This document shows positions 36,881 to 47,448 of a DNA stretch of 64,000 nt, piece by piece. Position numbers and translations under genes: made by a program. The first letter of the stretch is position 1. Each line of letters begins with the position of its first letter. The stretch comes from Chanos chanos (taxonomy: Eukaryota > Chordata > Actinopteri > Gonorynchiformes > Chanidae): contig NC_044497.1 in assembly GCF_902362185.1 (NCBI RefSeq), positions 55,117,826-55,181,825 of the forward strand. The letters are read 5' to 3'. The notes below the pieces were generated by a model. It made no database searches. It had not been told where the DNA came from and saw only the letters and a program-made list of their open reading frames with translations.

Positions 36881-37447
36881 GTGAGAATCGGACTAGAGAT
36901 TAGGATAGCAGTTTTGTTTTGTGCAACGTTAATGATATTTGGAAGTAGAACAAGGAGACTAACAAGAGTGCTACTGCTATTCGTTTTGTCAAGTCCTACA
37001 AATTTTCGGTTAGTTGTCGTCTAATCAACAAACATTGCACAACAAGTATTATGTCTCTCCTTTTTCGCTGCTGGTTTAGGAACTAGTCTCTCGGATTTTC
37101 TAGTTAGCAAGTGTTCACGAGAAGTACAGCTAGTTATGTAGAATATTTTAAGATTGTCTATAAATTTAAAGACCAGTCAATCTGTCTTGCTTTTTTTATT
37201 TTTATATCACTGACACTGGTTCTTGTATAAATTTAACTGAGAAAATGGTGGATTATTTCCGCCAATTCTGGACTAACCTTTGAGCTGTCGTACCCTTGTT
37301 TTATTACTTGGTGTGACCTTGTTCCACTTTGATTTACCTTTGGATTAAACAGTTTGTTGTTTTTCAACAACATCAGTATTTCATAACTTATTCATAAAGT
37401 TATTCTGCTGTACAAACGATCTCATCGAGATGCTGAGGAATTGTTTC

Positions 37448-37507
<60 letters not shown>

Positions 37508-37642
37508 CGTTTTTTTTTCCTTCACACTTGTTTTTGCACCCTTGTTCTGTCCCCCTATATCTCCCCTTAGCCCCATGTTTTATTTTATGCTTTCTTTGCT
37601 ATTTTTGTTCAGGTGAAATGATTTTGAACAATTGAAAAGAAA
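36881..37642 (+). other. pcyox1: Probable 5' UTR intron of pcyox1
   Basis: Bounded by the candidate donor at 36881 and the acceptor at about 37611, with about 30 bases of 5' UTR before the ATG at 37643. It contains a (CT)n tract at 37453-37507. No other feature is seen. Confidence 0.4.
37453..37507. repeat. (CT)n microsatellite
   Basis: About 50 bases of CT with few interruptions, about 100 bases upstream of the pcyox1 coding exon 1 acceptor. Confidence 0.9.
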
Positions 37643-38992
37643 ATGAGTCTAACAACAGTATCAGTGAGGACTCTCCTTATCCTGGGACTTTGTCAAGTAG
37701 GACGCCGTGGTCTTGCCTCAGCACCAGAAGTTAAAGAGCAACCCAAGAAAATAGGTAAGACAACAAGTATTCCAGTGAGTTAAACTCACACTGTTCATTA
37801 GTATTACTCACTCACTTACTCACTATCTAAGCCGCTGATCCTGATTAGGGTCGCGGGGGGTGCTGGAGCCTATCCCAGCGCTCATAGGGCGAAAGGCGGG
37901 GAAACACCCCGGACAGGTCGCCAGTCCATCGCAGGGCAGACACACAGACAAACACACTCACACACACATTCATACCCAGGGGCAATTTAGTATCTCCAAT
38001 TCACCTAACCTGCGTGTCTTTGGACTGTGGGAGGAAACCGGAGCTCCCGGAGGAAACTCACGCAGTCACGGGGAGAACATGCAAACTCCACACAGAAAGG
38101 ACCCTGGCCGCCCGGCCGGGCATCGAACCCGAGACCGCCTTGCCACCCACTGCGCCAACCGTGCCGCCCGCATTAGTATCAGTTCAATAAAATAGCAACG
38201 CTCTTAACTCCAATCGCATATTTTACTCTAATCACATTGGCTGAACATAAGAACGTTAGAGCCCTCCCCCTGCTGAACGCGGCTTTCAGAATGTGACAGT
38301 GGTCGCTGTCTTTGGGGTTTGTGATCTGTGCCGTAGATTTCAACTCTTAGGATAAGTGGCTTAGGAAAATGAATGAATGAATGAATGTTCACCCAGCTGG
38401 GTTCTCTGTGTTCGGTGCTGTTTAGCGATAATCGGAGCTGGTATCGGCGGAACCGCGGCGGCGTTTTTCCTGCGGCAGGAGTTCGGGCCAGGGGTGAAGA
38501 TCGACGTGTTTGAGGCGGGAAAAGTGGGAGGACGTCTGGCGACGGAGAACATCGGAGGAGATGACTATGAGACAGGAGGATCCATTATTCACCCCCTTAA
38601 CCTTCACATGAAGCACTTTGTGGATCAAATAGGTGAAAGGCAGTGTTTTTCAAACACACACACTCACACACACACACACACATACACACACACACACAGA
38701 GTTAACACAAAGACTGTTTTGGTGCTTTCTGTCTTTACTCTGGGCAACACACTCAGACAAGTGTAGGCGTTTGAGTCCTAATTCCGCACATCTCGTAACC
38801 ACTATTAAGTGTGAAAATTTAATTAAGTGAGGTGTATGGTGATTTGACTGTAATGTAAATGCGTCCTCAGACTCAGACTGATTCATAAGACTCAGATTGA
38901 TTCATAAGACTCAGATTGGGAAGCATGACCCTATGGTTCTATTCTCATACAGATATCCTCACCTGACACGCAAAAAAGATACACTGTCTCAA

Positions 38993-39030
<38 letters not shown>

Positions 39031-41815
39031 TGCATCTAAAGAGATGGACTTGAGGACAAATGAACGTTGTTCCTCGTTTGTCCCTTCGTCTGCTCCAGGT
39101 CTCTCCCCACGGGCGGACGTTCCGTCTAAGGTGGCGATCTTTGATGGGAAGGAGCTGACGTTTGAGGAGAGCGACTGGTTCATTGTCAACGTGTTTCGAA
39201 TGCTGTGGCGTTACGGCCTCAACTTTCTCCGCATGCACATGTGGGTGGAGAGCATTTTGGACAAATTCATGAGGTATGGCTCACATTTGGGGGTTTTTTG
39301 TTGTTGTTGTTGGCTTTTTTAGGGGGGGGGGGGTGTTCAGTTTAATTGAAATGACGGCACTGCACTCACTAACCAGGGCCAGCCGGACCTTTGAAAACAC
39401 GTTAGAGGTTTTCCTACACCGTCCCTCACTGTCTTCACTGTATGCTTCAGCTGTCATGAGATGAAATGTTTATTTAGCTGACTTTATTGTCCAAGGAAAC
39501 TGAAATATTACGATCTGTGTCAGAGGTCATTCACCCCTGACCTAAGCTTAGAGGTAAGTGCCTTGCTCAGGGTCACATTAGTAGCATGGTGCTATGATTG
39601 GGGTTTGAACCCTCTGGAGAATAGTTCAGTTCTCTTACCAAAATGCAGTGATACCGACCTCCATTGTCAAAATGTCATAGTAACAGTGAGGTATTCCACA
39701 ATGCACAATTTTTCAGTGAGACATTATATGACCCAAAACGCCTAAAAAGTCCAGTTAGAATGTTCCTGAACTCCTCCCTTAATGGTCGGGGTTGAATTTT
39801 GGCTCTAGGTATCCGACTGATTGGGAAATCCTGTTTTGTGTACAACTCCAACCATGGGGCTGTGGAGTTCCTCTGGCTGCCACGACAACAACGTTAATAA
39901 TAAACAGCTGAAAATAAAAACATGTTGTGCTGGTGAAAATGTGGTGGTGTCTTGTGGCTGGCGTTTAGCACAAACCTCAAACCCTTTTGCTCGCATTGTG
40001 TTGTGACAGGATTTATCAGTATCAGCAGTTTGGCTACTCGTTCTCTAGCGTGGAGAAGCTGCTTCACGCCATGGGCGGAGACAGTTTCCTCACTCTGGTC
40101 AATCAGACGCTGGAGGAAGCCATGCTGGCCGAGGGCTTCTCTCAGGTCTTCCTGAACGACATGGTGGCGCCCGTCACCCGAGTCAACTACGGGCAGAGCG
40201 TCCGCGTCAACGGATTCGTGGGTGGGTTTGAGAATGACGCTGCGAAATTGAACTCTACTTTTATTACCTCGAAAGCTAATGATTTTAAACGTAAATAATG
40301 TAAACAACCCAACCTCGGCTGTTTTTCAGGTGTTATATGGTTAGTCCGGAAGATTCTTGTAGATTTTTGTACAAATTTGTTTCAACCTCATGCTGTTACC
40401 CCACTGAGAATATTAGAATAAGCTTGGGTGTCTCTCTCTCGCTCTGTGTGTGTGTACGTGTGTGTGTGTGTGTGTACGTGTACGTGTGCGTGTGTGTGTG
40501 TGCGCGCGTGTGTGTGGGTGCATGTGTATGCATGCGTACATGCATGTACGTGTGTGTGTGTACATGTGTGTGTGCGCGCGGGTGCATGTGTATGCGTGCT
40601 TACGTGTGTGTGTGTGTATAGGTGCGGTGTCTCTAGCGGGGGCAGATTCAGGTCTGTGGGCAGTGGATGGGGGAAATAAGAAGGTGTGTTCTGGTCTGCT
40701 GTACAACAGCAAAGCTGTGCTCATCCCAGCCCGGGTAACTGCCATCTCTGTAAAGCTACGGTCCACCAGAGCTGGTACGTAACGCACTCATTTCCCCATC
40801 AAACCGACTGCGTTATGTTGGCCATGTGAAACCAGTCTGTGCTCATTGTATTGTGTGGAGTGCCATGACTGTCGTAAGGCAAGAGTACTTGATAGAACAA
40901 TCATATGTCAGGCCTTGTCAGCTGAAAGAAACAAACACGACAACACACAAACTTAAACAAACACACGTGTTCGCTATACTGCTAAAAGTGGAGGTGAATG
41001 TTAGAAGTGAAGTGAATGTTTTGCTATACTCTTACTGTACTGTGTGCAATCTTACTGTAAAGCTTGCCAGTGCTTTAAGCCCAGTGGGTTTCTGCCATGG
41101 GTCTGTTCATCTCTCTGTCTCTCTCTGTCTGTCCTCCCCCTTAGGGGCCACCACAAACTTTTACGAGGTGAACTATGTCGAGGAATCAGGCTCCGCCCAC
41201 TCTTTCTATGACATTGTGATAGTGGCCACGCCCCTCCATCAGGACGTGTCTCAGATCACCTTCTCTGGCCTCTCTCCGCCCATCCCCTCCACCTTCCCCG
41301 GCCAGTACCACCAGACCGTCACCACGCTGGTCCACGGCATTCTCAACGTGTCTTTCCTGGGCACCAACGCGAAGGCGGCTGACTTCAGAGTGACCGACGT
41401 CCTCACCACGGACCAGAAAGGCTCCTTCATCAACAGCCTGAGTGCCCTGACCCCTGTGCACGTAGCCAAGGGCTACAGGCCCCCCCCGGCCAACCAGCGC
41501 AAAGTCTGGAAGGTGTTCTCCCCCCAGCCCCTGTCTGAGGATCAGCTGAAGCAGATGTTCCTGTCCTGGGACGAGGTTTCGGAGACGCGTTGGTTGGCGT
41601 ACCCGTCGTACAGCCCCCCGCAACGCAGGACCCCGCCCTTCATTCTCCACGACCGCATCTACTACGTCAACGCCGTGGAGTGGGCCGCCAGCGCCATGGA
41701 GATGAGCGCCATCTCCGCCCGTAACGTGGCGCTCCTCGCCCATCACCGCTGGCACGAGCAGACTGCCAAGATCGACCAGGAGGACCTCCACACCAGGCTC
41801 AGAGGGGAGTTATAG
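37643..41815 (+). CDS. pcyox1: Prenylcysteine oxidase 1, 6 coding exons
   Basis: Lysosomal and lipoprotein-associated FAD thioether oxidase that cleaves farnesyl- and geranylgeranyl-cysteine to free cysteine, a prenyl aldehyde and H2O2. Exons: 37643-37754, 38426-38632, 39099-39273, 40010-40221, 40622-40774, 41145-41815, giving 509 residues (human 505). A signal peptide starts [15 protein letters not shown]. The FAD-binding Rossmann motif is [19 protein letters not shown], split across exons 1 and 2, followed by [19 protein letters not shown]. Further family blocks are [48 protein letters not shown], and [20 protein letters not shown] near the end. Exon 6 is large and GC-rich. Read as pcyox1 and not pcyox1l from overall match and the FAM136A neighbour, as in human 2p13. 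Confidence 0.95.
37805..38170 (-). mobile_element. tRNA-derived SINE, full length, in pcyox1 intron 1
   Basis: On the - strand it begins GGGCGGCACGGTTGGCGCAG, with an A-box (TGGCGCAGTGG) and a B-box (GGTTCGATGCC) at normal tRNA spacing. It then has a long unique body and ends in TGAG-type tail repeats. A perfect 9-bp direct repeat, cattagtat, flanks it at 37796-37804 and 38171-38179. About 366 bp. The body ('tgcatgttctccccgtg', 'cctcccacagtccaaagac') is a sequence common in fish genomes. The perfect duplication suggests a fairly recent insertion. Confidence 0.88.
38658..38699. repeat. (CA)n microsatellite in pcyox1 intron 2
   Basis: CA repeat with minor interruptions, about 25 bases after the exon 2 donor. 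A second (CA)n run lies at 38996-39026 in the same intron. Confidence 0.9.
39458..39650. repeat. Dispersed fish repeat in pcyox1 intron 3
   Basis: Contains the words 'tttagctgactttattgtcc', 'agtgccttgctcagggtcac' and 'ggggtttgaaccctctgg', which recur in a widespread but weakly conserved fish element. No target duplication was found and the family is not named. Confidence 0.5.
40446..40619. repeat. (TG)n compound microsatellite at pcyox1 exon 5 acceptor
   Basis: Long alternating TG/CG/CATG tract running straight into the TATAG acceptor of exon 5 at 40622. Open frames in it are low-complexity artefacts. Confidence 0.9.
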
Positions 41816-42971
41816 AGAGACAGAGCAGAGTTATTTAATGAGGAGGTAAGGACAGAGATGTCTTTACTGTAGCTCTAAGGAGGTAGGAGTTTGTTTTGTT
41901 TTTGTTTTGATTTGTTTTGTTTTGTATGGGGTTTTTTTTTTGTTGGGTTTTTTTTGGGAAAATATGTGAAACACTTTGAGTCTAATGCTGTATTGCCCCG
42001 TAAGCTCTGTATTGCTCTGTAATGCTGTTATTCAAATGCCACCTATATACATACATATATAATACATATATATATAAAAAGCACAAATGATCAGGGAAGT
42101 GAGAGTGACAGACACAGAAGCCACATACACACACACACACACACACACACTCACAGAGAGAGGCCTGCACACCCTCACGTGGACTGTGGTGAAGTCAGAT
42201 GTTGTAACATTTACCATTTCTCAGCCTGTCACTCACTCAGGTTCAAGTCAAAGCATGAAACAGAGCTTTTGTGTGTGTTTGTGTGCGTGTGCGTGTGCGT
42301 GTGTGTGACAGAGAGAGAAATGACAGCGGTTCCCCTCTGTGTCAAACACAAGTCGAACAATGACGAATGTTACTGTTACCCCAAAAATAATGATGACAAA
42401 TTTTTAACCCCACATCAGAAATGTCTTCTATTTGATTTTGTTTTTTGTTTGTTTTTTAAATTACTGATTATGGTGGCAATAACATACTTGCACAGGGATA
42501 TCACATTAGTTGATTTTTTTTCCCCCCAATTCTAGGTCGACATCTAAGGCCACATGTTGCTCTCTAACGGTACATTCAGTGATTTGATCATGAAACACAG
42601 TTTATTTTACACATTTTTGTGTAAGGAAGTATGTTGAACATTTAGAGATATCTGCAGTCTTTCCTAAAAAGGGCAAAAACACTTTTTTAATACGTGTAAC
42701 TCAAAGAACAGGATTACGCCCCATGACTTGAGTTTTTAAAACTTTGTCAGTAACCACTCTTTGGTGCCTTGAATACTGAATTTTACAGGTGAATTTTTAC
42801 TTTGAATTTGAGACCTTACTTTAAAAAGGAAAACACTTTGAAGACACTTTTCCTTTTTGTCGATGATTTAAAACCTCTCAGGCGTTTGAATCTTTTCACG
42901 GAAATAACAATGAGCTTCCTCAGTGTATTTATAAACTAAAGCGATGCAAAATTTGCCAAAACATTGACCCT

Positions 42972-44428
42972 TCGCTCACACCTGCAGCGACAAAAAGCGA
43001 CAGGAACCCATTCGTTTCCAATGGTCGCTGGGCGACACTAACTGTACGTTCACACTGAGCGCGGCGAGAGCGTCAAAGTGACCGGAAGTCATTCATTTTC
43101 TATGAGAGCCAGCGTCTTTAAGCGGCGAAGAGCGTCGCGGCAAAGGGCGTCGCGGCGAGGGTGGTTTGGGCGTCAAAATACAGTTGAAGTTCGGTTAACT
43201 TTATGGTAATGAGATATGACGCGGTTGGGCGGCAGCCAATAGAAACTTGGAAATGCTCCGCTCTAGAGAATTGTAGAGAACACGACAGTATAAACTATTG
43301 TTCCCACAAAACTTTTGGTCCTAAGCAAAATGGAGGAGAAACTGATTATATCGGTGGTGGGTTTCCCCATGTTGTACTGTAATGTAGGTTATGCACAAAC
43401 GTTAGTGTTAATTAAAGACCAAGGCTAGTAAACGTGTCCTATAAACTCCATGCTGGAATTTGACCTAGCCTATCATTAACACAAAAGACACACAACAAAA
43501 AAAGCTTTTAAGTAGTGTTTTTCATTAGTTTATTTTGTTACGAAATATGTAATTAGCATTGTTAATTTATTTCTGTCATCGGTCGATTTCGCACCTTCTC
43601 ATTTAAAATATTTCATAAGGTTAACTTATAGCCTACTGGTGGTCAGTCAGCACAAAGATACCGCTCGACCGGTTTGTTTGCTTTATAGCCCCTTTAAAAA
43701 CATTTGCATAACCAAGCTTTCCGAAGGAACTTGTACCCGCCTATTTCATCAACGGCAGAGCGTCCACAGTGTTCAACAGCGTCGTTGGCAGGGAGGTTTG
43801 GGCGACTCTTGACGCTCTCGCCGCTCTCAGTGTGAACGTACAGTGAGCGAGACGGCGCGAAAAAAAGTTCAGCAGCGTTCGACTTTATGCAAATGAGTAG
43901 CGGCAGAGTTGAACGACGGCCAATCAGAGGGCAGTTATGTTCCTCTTATATTCTTTCGCTGTGAAACTTTTTCTTAGTTCCTATATTAGCATTTTGGTTC
44001 CCAACGCTGTCTCAGCGCAAGGATAGCGGCGATTGCGAATGCTACTTTGCGGTCCATGGTGAAACGGTAGTGTTTGAAGCAAGATCACACTATTTATAGG
44101 AAAATAAATTATCTCCAAAACCTATTTTTCTGCGGGAATGCACCTGATCTGTTCACGCATATATTGAGCGATATATCAACAGGTCTGCCTTTCAGAATAT
44201 ACAAACATAGAACTCCACGATGAATATAGCTAAGACGGCGTAAATATAACATATATTTATAATATTTATTAGTATATTCTTTTTCTAAGGAAAATTGATG
44301 CATCCTCTGTCAATATATTTGTAGCCCAGTATTGTATTATTCTTCAAAACTACGTTAGCGACGCCCACAAGCTGGCTGCAAGCGACTTGGTGAGAGAAAA
44401 AAAGTCGCTGCCGGTGTGAGCACACGGT
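42972..44428. mobile_element. Outer inverted-repeat element, interrupted
   Basis: Its left end contains GCTCACACCTGCAGCGAC and its right end, reverse-complemented, GCTCACACCGGCAGCGAC. Without the inner insertion (43042-43843) it is about 650 bp. No transposase frame is seen, so it is non-autonomous. Sequence on either side of the inner right end resembles the inner element, for example 'ctttatgcaaatgag' against 'ctttatggtaatgag', so the two are relatives. Confidence 0.65.
43042..43843. mobile_element. Inner inverted-repeat element nested in a relative
   Basis: The left end CTGTACGTTCACACTGAGCG and the right end, reverse-complemented, CTGTACGTTCACACTGAGAG continue to match over about 35 bases (GCGGCGAGAGCGTCAA). 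About 802 bp. Flanking triplets are TAA and TGA, which could be a decayed 3-bp target duplication. There is no long coding frame. Superfamily not assigned. Confidence 0.75.
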
Positions 44429-45470
44429 AACTTAGGTCACCAATGTGGCATTAGCTTTTCTAAGAAAAATAATGGTTTATGCCTGCTACCTGAGAACAAA
44501 AAGTTCTGTACATTTGATGGGAAGATTTTTCCCCCGCTGATTGAACCAAGCCGTTTCTCTTCTTTAAACATCATGAGTAAACGTTTTTTTTTTCTGAAGA
44601 TGACCTTGTGTGCCTTTTCAGCTAGTGCAGCATTAAAAACGAGAATATTCGCCAGGGGGCGCTCGCGACATCATTCGCGTGAAATGGACGTCAACCCGAC
44701 GTATTTGATTTATAATCGATGAGGACCAAACTCGAGTTTACAGGTCTATTTTTAGATCGTGCCAATTCGATCAGTTCTGATAGCGTTTCTGATTAATATG
44801 ACATTGTTTTACAGGCTGGGACTAATAGTCTTACTAAACACCTCTAACCACGTTTTGTTTTCTGTTGTTGACCTCGCACATGACTTTCCTTTACCAAAGC
44901 ACCTAATAATGAGACAATCCTTTGGCGCCCTCCCGTGGAAATGAAGGATATTGCTACTACTGAGGGAAATGGGAGTGCAATCACTGGCACTTTTTTTTTC
45001 TTTTGTAATGTTCCTTGACGTCTTCCGAATGCACATTTCCGGGCTGTGTAATTTCCACAGTGTGGACTGACAGCTGCCACTTTGAAACAGTGAAATTGTA
45101 CGGTTTACAGGTGCTGATGAAAATGCTCCTTTTAGGATCTTTAATTCCTATAACAAGCACTGAAAATTAATAATGGATGACTTTGTAAGTTTGTTTGTCT
45201 GTTTGTCTGTTTGTTTGTTTGTTTCACTTTTAGTAATGACGAACAGCTCTTGATTTTTGATTACTGAAATTGTGAGGGTAGCAATCCATACTGACGGTGT
45301 GCACGTAGATGTTAATACATGTTCCTTAGAATTGAAATGATTTGTACTGATTGTAAACTAACAGTGTAACTCTGTAAAAGAGGGGATTGTAGAACTGGAT
45401 TAAACAGTGTTGATAAATATTTGAATGATAGCATTAAAACTGAGTTTGACATCCATTTTTTTACAACTGT

Positions 45471-45476
45471 AATAAA
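45471..45476 (+). terminator. Candidate distal poly(A) signal
   Basis: AATAAA followed within 25 bases by a GT-rich stretch (gtgtgtttgtggg). The best hexamer downstream of pcyox1, but 3.6 kb from its stop. Confidence 0.4.
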
Positions 45477-45500
45477 CTGATAAGTTTATCTTCAGAGTGT

Positions 45501-47316
45501 GTTTGTGGGTTATTCGGAGGTCTTTTACAACCATAAGAAAATGTATTTACGCCAATCATTATAAACCCTAGACTGAAAGCCCATTCCAACTTCTGAAGAC
45601 CCTAATCTCTGATTGGATGAAACAGATGCAGCACAGACCAGGGTTAACCAAACTGAGTCCTGGAAGCCCAGAGTCTCGCTTTCTGGCTTTTTAATTCCAG
45701 CACACAAGTCAGTCTCCAATTGGCTGAAGAGTGGACACACCCCGCTGTGAACACGGTAAAAAAAAAAATTCCCAGGTGAAAGTAAAGCCTTTCATTAAGA
45801 GTTCAGGGTCAGAAGAACTTTGGCATGACCTTCGGCACTCCAGGGGTGGATTCGGGGAACTGTGTCTCGTGGAGGACGTGTGTCGTGTGAGGGATCGTGT
45901 CAGGCGTGCGAACCCATCGAAAGTCACTCCACAGCACTGACCTTGAAAGAACCACATTTGACTATCAGTAATGTGGTCCTTACGTGTGCCGCTTAGGCAA
46001 AGAGCTCAGATTAGATAAACTGTGTTTGTCTGCCAAAGCCGACTCTCTATTACACTCTGAGCTGATAGTCTGAGACAGCTATATCTGCTCCCAACTCCAG
46101 TAAGTTTTATACAACACACAGCCCGGCTGGCTACAAGAGAACACTACATGTCACACTCAGCTCTGAGGTTCTGAGAAATGTTTTTGTCACGTGGGCATAT
46201 GTCTGAATTCATGCCTTTTTCATATCAGTGCAGTGTGAGGCTTCTATCGTGTTCTTGTCATGTTTAGTGTTGGTGTTATATCCCTGTCAAAACTCAAAAC
46301 TCTGTGTCTCTTGTTTCATAATGTTTCCAAGCCTCATTCATAACCCAGGCATACTGTTGTTATATCTCTGTCATCTGTCTCCTTATCTGTGTTATAGTGG
46401 TGCCATAATTTTGTCGTATTGTTGCCAAAGTGACATTCTTATCTTTATTGTCATATTGTCTCAGTTCTCCATATCTCTTGATATCTTTGTCATATAGTGA
46501 TATTTCATTCACGGCTCAGTCATAACTCTATAATATCTCTGTCATATCTCACGCTGAATTTCATGCCACATCTTTTGTGGTGAGGAGCGGTCACATACAG
46601 AAGTTGACCACAGGCTGTGAGGAACATACATCCTTGTAGCATGTGCATGTGCACAGTGTTTCCAGTTTACATGGAGCTATGTTTTTGGACAGTGACACTT
46701 CTTTTAAAATTATTTTGAAACCGAGCCTTCCTTCTTGTCAGCGTTTCTCTCATTGTAATTGTGACTGGTTTTCCGATACCTCCGACTGATTCTGTGACAC
46801 TGTCCAAAATGTTTTCGAGGTTACTTTTTCATTTTATACGTCAATTTAATGGCATAGTTATGAAATAGCTTATGATATAATTGTGATATGAGCCGTCCAC
46901 TCAGACTGGGTTTTGTCTCCATAACAGAAAGACAGAGACACAGAGCAAAACAACCAATCATGTGCCGGTGGCGATGACATCAGGTCTGTTCTGACAGTTG
47001 ACGGTTTGTTTCCGTGGAGACTGTTCGGAGCGTTTGTGAATGACATCGCTAACCACACGTTGGCTCGGTTCACAGAGGAAACGACTGTGGCCAAAGGTCC
47101 ACCCCGCACCCCTTGCACACAAACACAAACGCAACACAAAACCAAACAAACTCCAAAACTACAAAGGGGCATCTCACGGAGAAGCCGACAATGTGCCTCA
47201 TTCACGGCCCGAATAATAACCCGTCTGTGCCGCGGCCGCGACGTGCCGTCCAGCTGCCGGCAGGTAGAGAGGGATGTGCCTGCCGATCCATGCAAAGCAT
47301 GTGATGACTGTGGCAG
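45501..47316. other. Intergenic region before the acidic micro-exon gene
   Basis: A probable dispersed repeat lies at about 45600-45725 ('accagggttaaccaaactga', 'ttaattccagcacacaag'). From about 46250 to 46545 there is a degenerate repetition of 'tatctctgtcata'-like words. No coding exon is recognised. Confidence 0.5.
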
Positions 47317-47323
47317 TATAATA
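47317..47323 (+). promoter_or_regulatory. TATA-like element of the acidic micro-exon gene
   Basis: TATAATA about 126 bases before the ATG at 47449, preceded by 'atgcaaag', an octamer-like word. It would place the transcription start near 47350 and give a 5' UTR of about 100 bases. Inference from sequence only. Confidence 0.35.
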
Positions 47324-47448
47324 GACCCAGCCGGCGCACGCACGCACACACTCACTCAATCTCACACACACATATTCCACGCAGCTGATACTGACATCCA
47401 GAATCCAGTTACCTAGCCTACAACTGCAGCTCAGTCATCCTTTCCAAG

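Larger units (their letters stand above)
41816..45500 (+). other. pcyox1 3' UTR and downstream flank
   Basis: No gene is seen. The true 3' end of pcyox1 is unclear: there is no canonical AATAAA close to the stop, and the best one with a GT-rich downstream element is at 45471-45476. That would give a 3.6-kb 3' UTR containing the nested inverted-repeat elements at 42972-44428. Confidence 0.45.

Noticed and set aside
41186-41791. 201-residue open frame on the - strand
   Set aside because: Antisense shadow of the last pcyox1 exon.
47006-47416. 136-residue open frame upstream of the acidic gene
   Set aside because: It overlaps the TATA-like element and 5' UTR, has no splice link to the micro-exons and no recognisable domain.
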